From: Bacteroidota bacterium
GTDB lineage: Bacteria > Bacteroidota > Bacteroidia > NS11-12g > UBA955
DNA: 5,939 nt
NCBI GenBank assembly: GCA_009918425.1
Contig: RGEC01000135.1
Location: forward strand, 1-5,939
Direction: 5' to 3'
Of this stretch, positions 4,920-5,939 are shown piece by piece. Under the pieces are notes generated by a model. The model worked only from the letters and a program-made list of their open reading frames with translations. It ran no database searches and was not told where the DNA came from. How positions within the stretch are numbered: position 1 is the stretch's first letter; every line of letters begins with the position of its first letter. Both the position numbers and the translations under genes were made by a program.

Positions 4920-5939
4920 ATGAAATTAAGTCAATTTAAATTCGAACTTCCTGAAGAGCTTATAGCCCAGGAACCCCTTAAAACCCGTCACGAAAGCCGC
5001 CTGCTGGTGGTGAACCGCAAGGGAAAAACCATCGAGCACAAAATGTTTCATGATGTGCTGGATATTTTTGATGAAGACGACACGTTTGTGGTAAACAACA
5101 CCAGGGTGTTTACTGCCCGCATGTATGGACAAAAAGAAAAAACCGGTGCGCAGATTGAAGTTTTTCTGCTCCGCGAACTCAACCACGATTTCCGTCTGTG
5201 GGATGTGCTGGTAGATCCGGCGCGCAAAATCCGTGTTGGCAATAAACTGTATTTTGGCGATGATGACCTGGTGGCTGAAGTGGTTGACAATACTACTTCC
5301 CGGGGTCGTACCATTCGTTTCCTGTTCGATGGTGATGACGAAGCCTTCAACCGCGTTATTAAAAAACTTGGTGAAACTCCGATACCCAAATACATTACCC
5401 GCCCTGTGAAAACGGAGGATGAACTGTGGTATCAGAGCCAGTTTGCCAAACATGTGGGTGCTGTAGCGGCGCCTGCTGCACAGTTGCACCTCACCCGTGA
5501 ATTGCTGATGCGCCTGGATATTAAAGGAATCAAGTTTGCGGAGATTACCCTGCACCTGGGTTTGGGGGCTTTCCGCGAGGTAGAGGTAGAAGACCTTACC
5601 AAGCACAAGATGGACAGCGAGTTCTACAGCATAGACCAAACGGCCTGTGATATCGTAAACGATTCCATAGAAAAGCGTAAGCGTGTGGTGGCAGTGGGCG
5701 GATCGGTAATGCGCGCTATGGAAAGCAGCGTAAGCTCTACCAAAACCCTGAACCCCGGAGCGGGCTGGTCTGATAAATTCATTTTCCCGCCCCACGATTT
5801 CAGTGTAGCCAATGCCTTCATCACCAACCTGCATCAGCCGGAAAGTCCTTTGTATATGATGGCTTGTGCCTATACCAGTCATGAATTTATGACCCACGTA
5901 TACCAGGAAGCCATTAAGGAGAAGTATCGCTTCTTATGT
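4920..5939 (+). CDS. queA: QueA: S-adenosylmethionine:tRNA ribosyltransferase-isomerase (3' end outside window)
   Basis: QueA transfers and isomerises the ribosyl part of SAM onto preQ1 at position 34 of tRNAs with GUN anticodons, making epoxyqueuosine. It acts in the cytoplasm as a soluble enzyme. The frame runs from the ATG at 4920 to the last base, 340 codons without a stop. MKLSQFKFELPEELIAQEP is a typical family N-terminus. Further family landmarks are IEVFLLREL, RLWDVLVDPARKIRVGNKLYFGDDD, DNTTSRGRTIRFLFDG, LGETPIPKYI, DLTKHKMDSE and DKFIFPPHDFSVAN. The sequence ends at KEKYRFLC, where relatives continue for about ten residues (YGDAML-like), so only the tail is missing. Several motifs differ from consensus: VNNTRVFTAR (58-67), VAAPAAQLHLT (182-192), TLHLGLGAF (210-218), AVGGSVMRAME (258-268) and TNLHQPESPLY (302-312). 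It has its own promoter. Identity is secure; normal QueA activity is less so. Confidence 0.92.
   Translation, partial: MKLSQFKFELPEELIAQEPLKTRHESRLLVVNRKGKTIEHKMFHDVLDIFDEDDTFVVNNTRVFTARMYGQKEKTGAQIEVFLLRELNHDFRLWDVLVDPARKIRVGNKLYFGDDDLVAEVVDNTTSRGRTIRFLFDGDDEAFNRVIKKLGETPIPKYITRPVKTEDELWYQSQFAKHVGAVAAPAAQLHLTRELLMRLDIKGIKFAEITLHLGLGAFREVEVEDLTKHKMDSEFYSIDQTACDIVNDSIEKRKRVVAVGGSVMRAMESSVSSTKTLNPGAGWSDKFIFPPHDFSVANAFITNLHQPESPLYMMACAYTSHEFMTHVYQEAIKEKYRFLC

Noticed and set aside
4926..5897. Long antisense open frame (323 codons, minus strand) opposite queA
   Set aside because: It lies entirely within the queA coding strand's complement, has no recognisable domain, and queA on the plus strand matches its family from end to end.
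1..5939. Defence, phage, mobile-element or CRISPR system
   Set aside because: No integrase, transposase, direct-repeat array, nuclease, toxin or tRNA gene is visible; three of the four genes are housekeeping or metabolic and the fourth is a T9SS surface protein.

Overview
The window looks like ordinary chromosomal DNA from a member of the Bacteroidota. The strongest evidence is the type IX secretion (T9SS) type B, gliding-associated C-terminal domain on the first gene. Supporting this are the Bacteroidota-like queA and maf sequences, promoter-like elements of the TAnnTTTG (-7) type, and start codons without a recognisable Shine-Dalgarno sequence. The genus cannot be fixed from this window.

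Layout, left to right. (1) From the left edge to 3254 (+) lies the 3' part of a very large surface or secreted protein gene. Its frame is open to the window edge, so the true start is upstream. It encodes an N-terminal beta-rich region, two Ig-like segments, eight tandem PKD-like domains of 81-83 residues, and a terminal T9SS sorting domain. (2) At 3258-3830 (-) is a Maf-family nucleotide pyrophosphatase. It converges on gene 1 with only 3 bp between the stop codons. (3) A 68-bp divergent region (3831-3898) carries one -7-like promoter element on each strand, so close to the start codons that both transcripts would be nearly leaderless. (4) At 3899-4789 (+) is a complete 3-hydroxyacyl-CoA (3-hydroxybutyryl-CoA type) dehydrogenase with all expected catalytic residues. 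(5) A 130-bp intergenic region (4790-4919) holds a weak hairpin and a good Bacteroidota-type -33/-7 promoter. (6) From 4920 to the right edge (+) is queA, the queuosine-pathway SAM:tRNA ribosyltransferase-isomerase. It lacks only its last few codons and departs from family consensus in several of its best-conserved motifs.

The genes do not form a pathway. The first is a cell-surface or secreted protein, the second is nucleotide-pool housekeeping, the third is acyl-CoA metabolism and the fourth is tRNA modification. Their arrangement (convergent, divergent, then separated by a promoter) suggests four separate transcription units. I saw no RNA gene, IS element, CRISPR array, phage gene or attachment site, and no convincing new multi-gene system. 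The points most worth a second look are the almost invariant one-cysteine-pair-per-domain architecture of the PKD protein and the motif substitutions in QueA.
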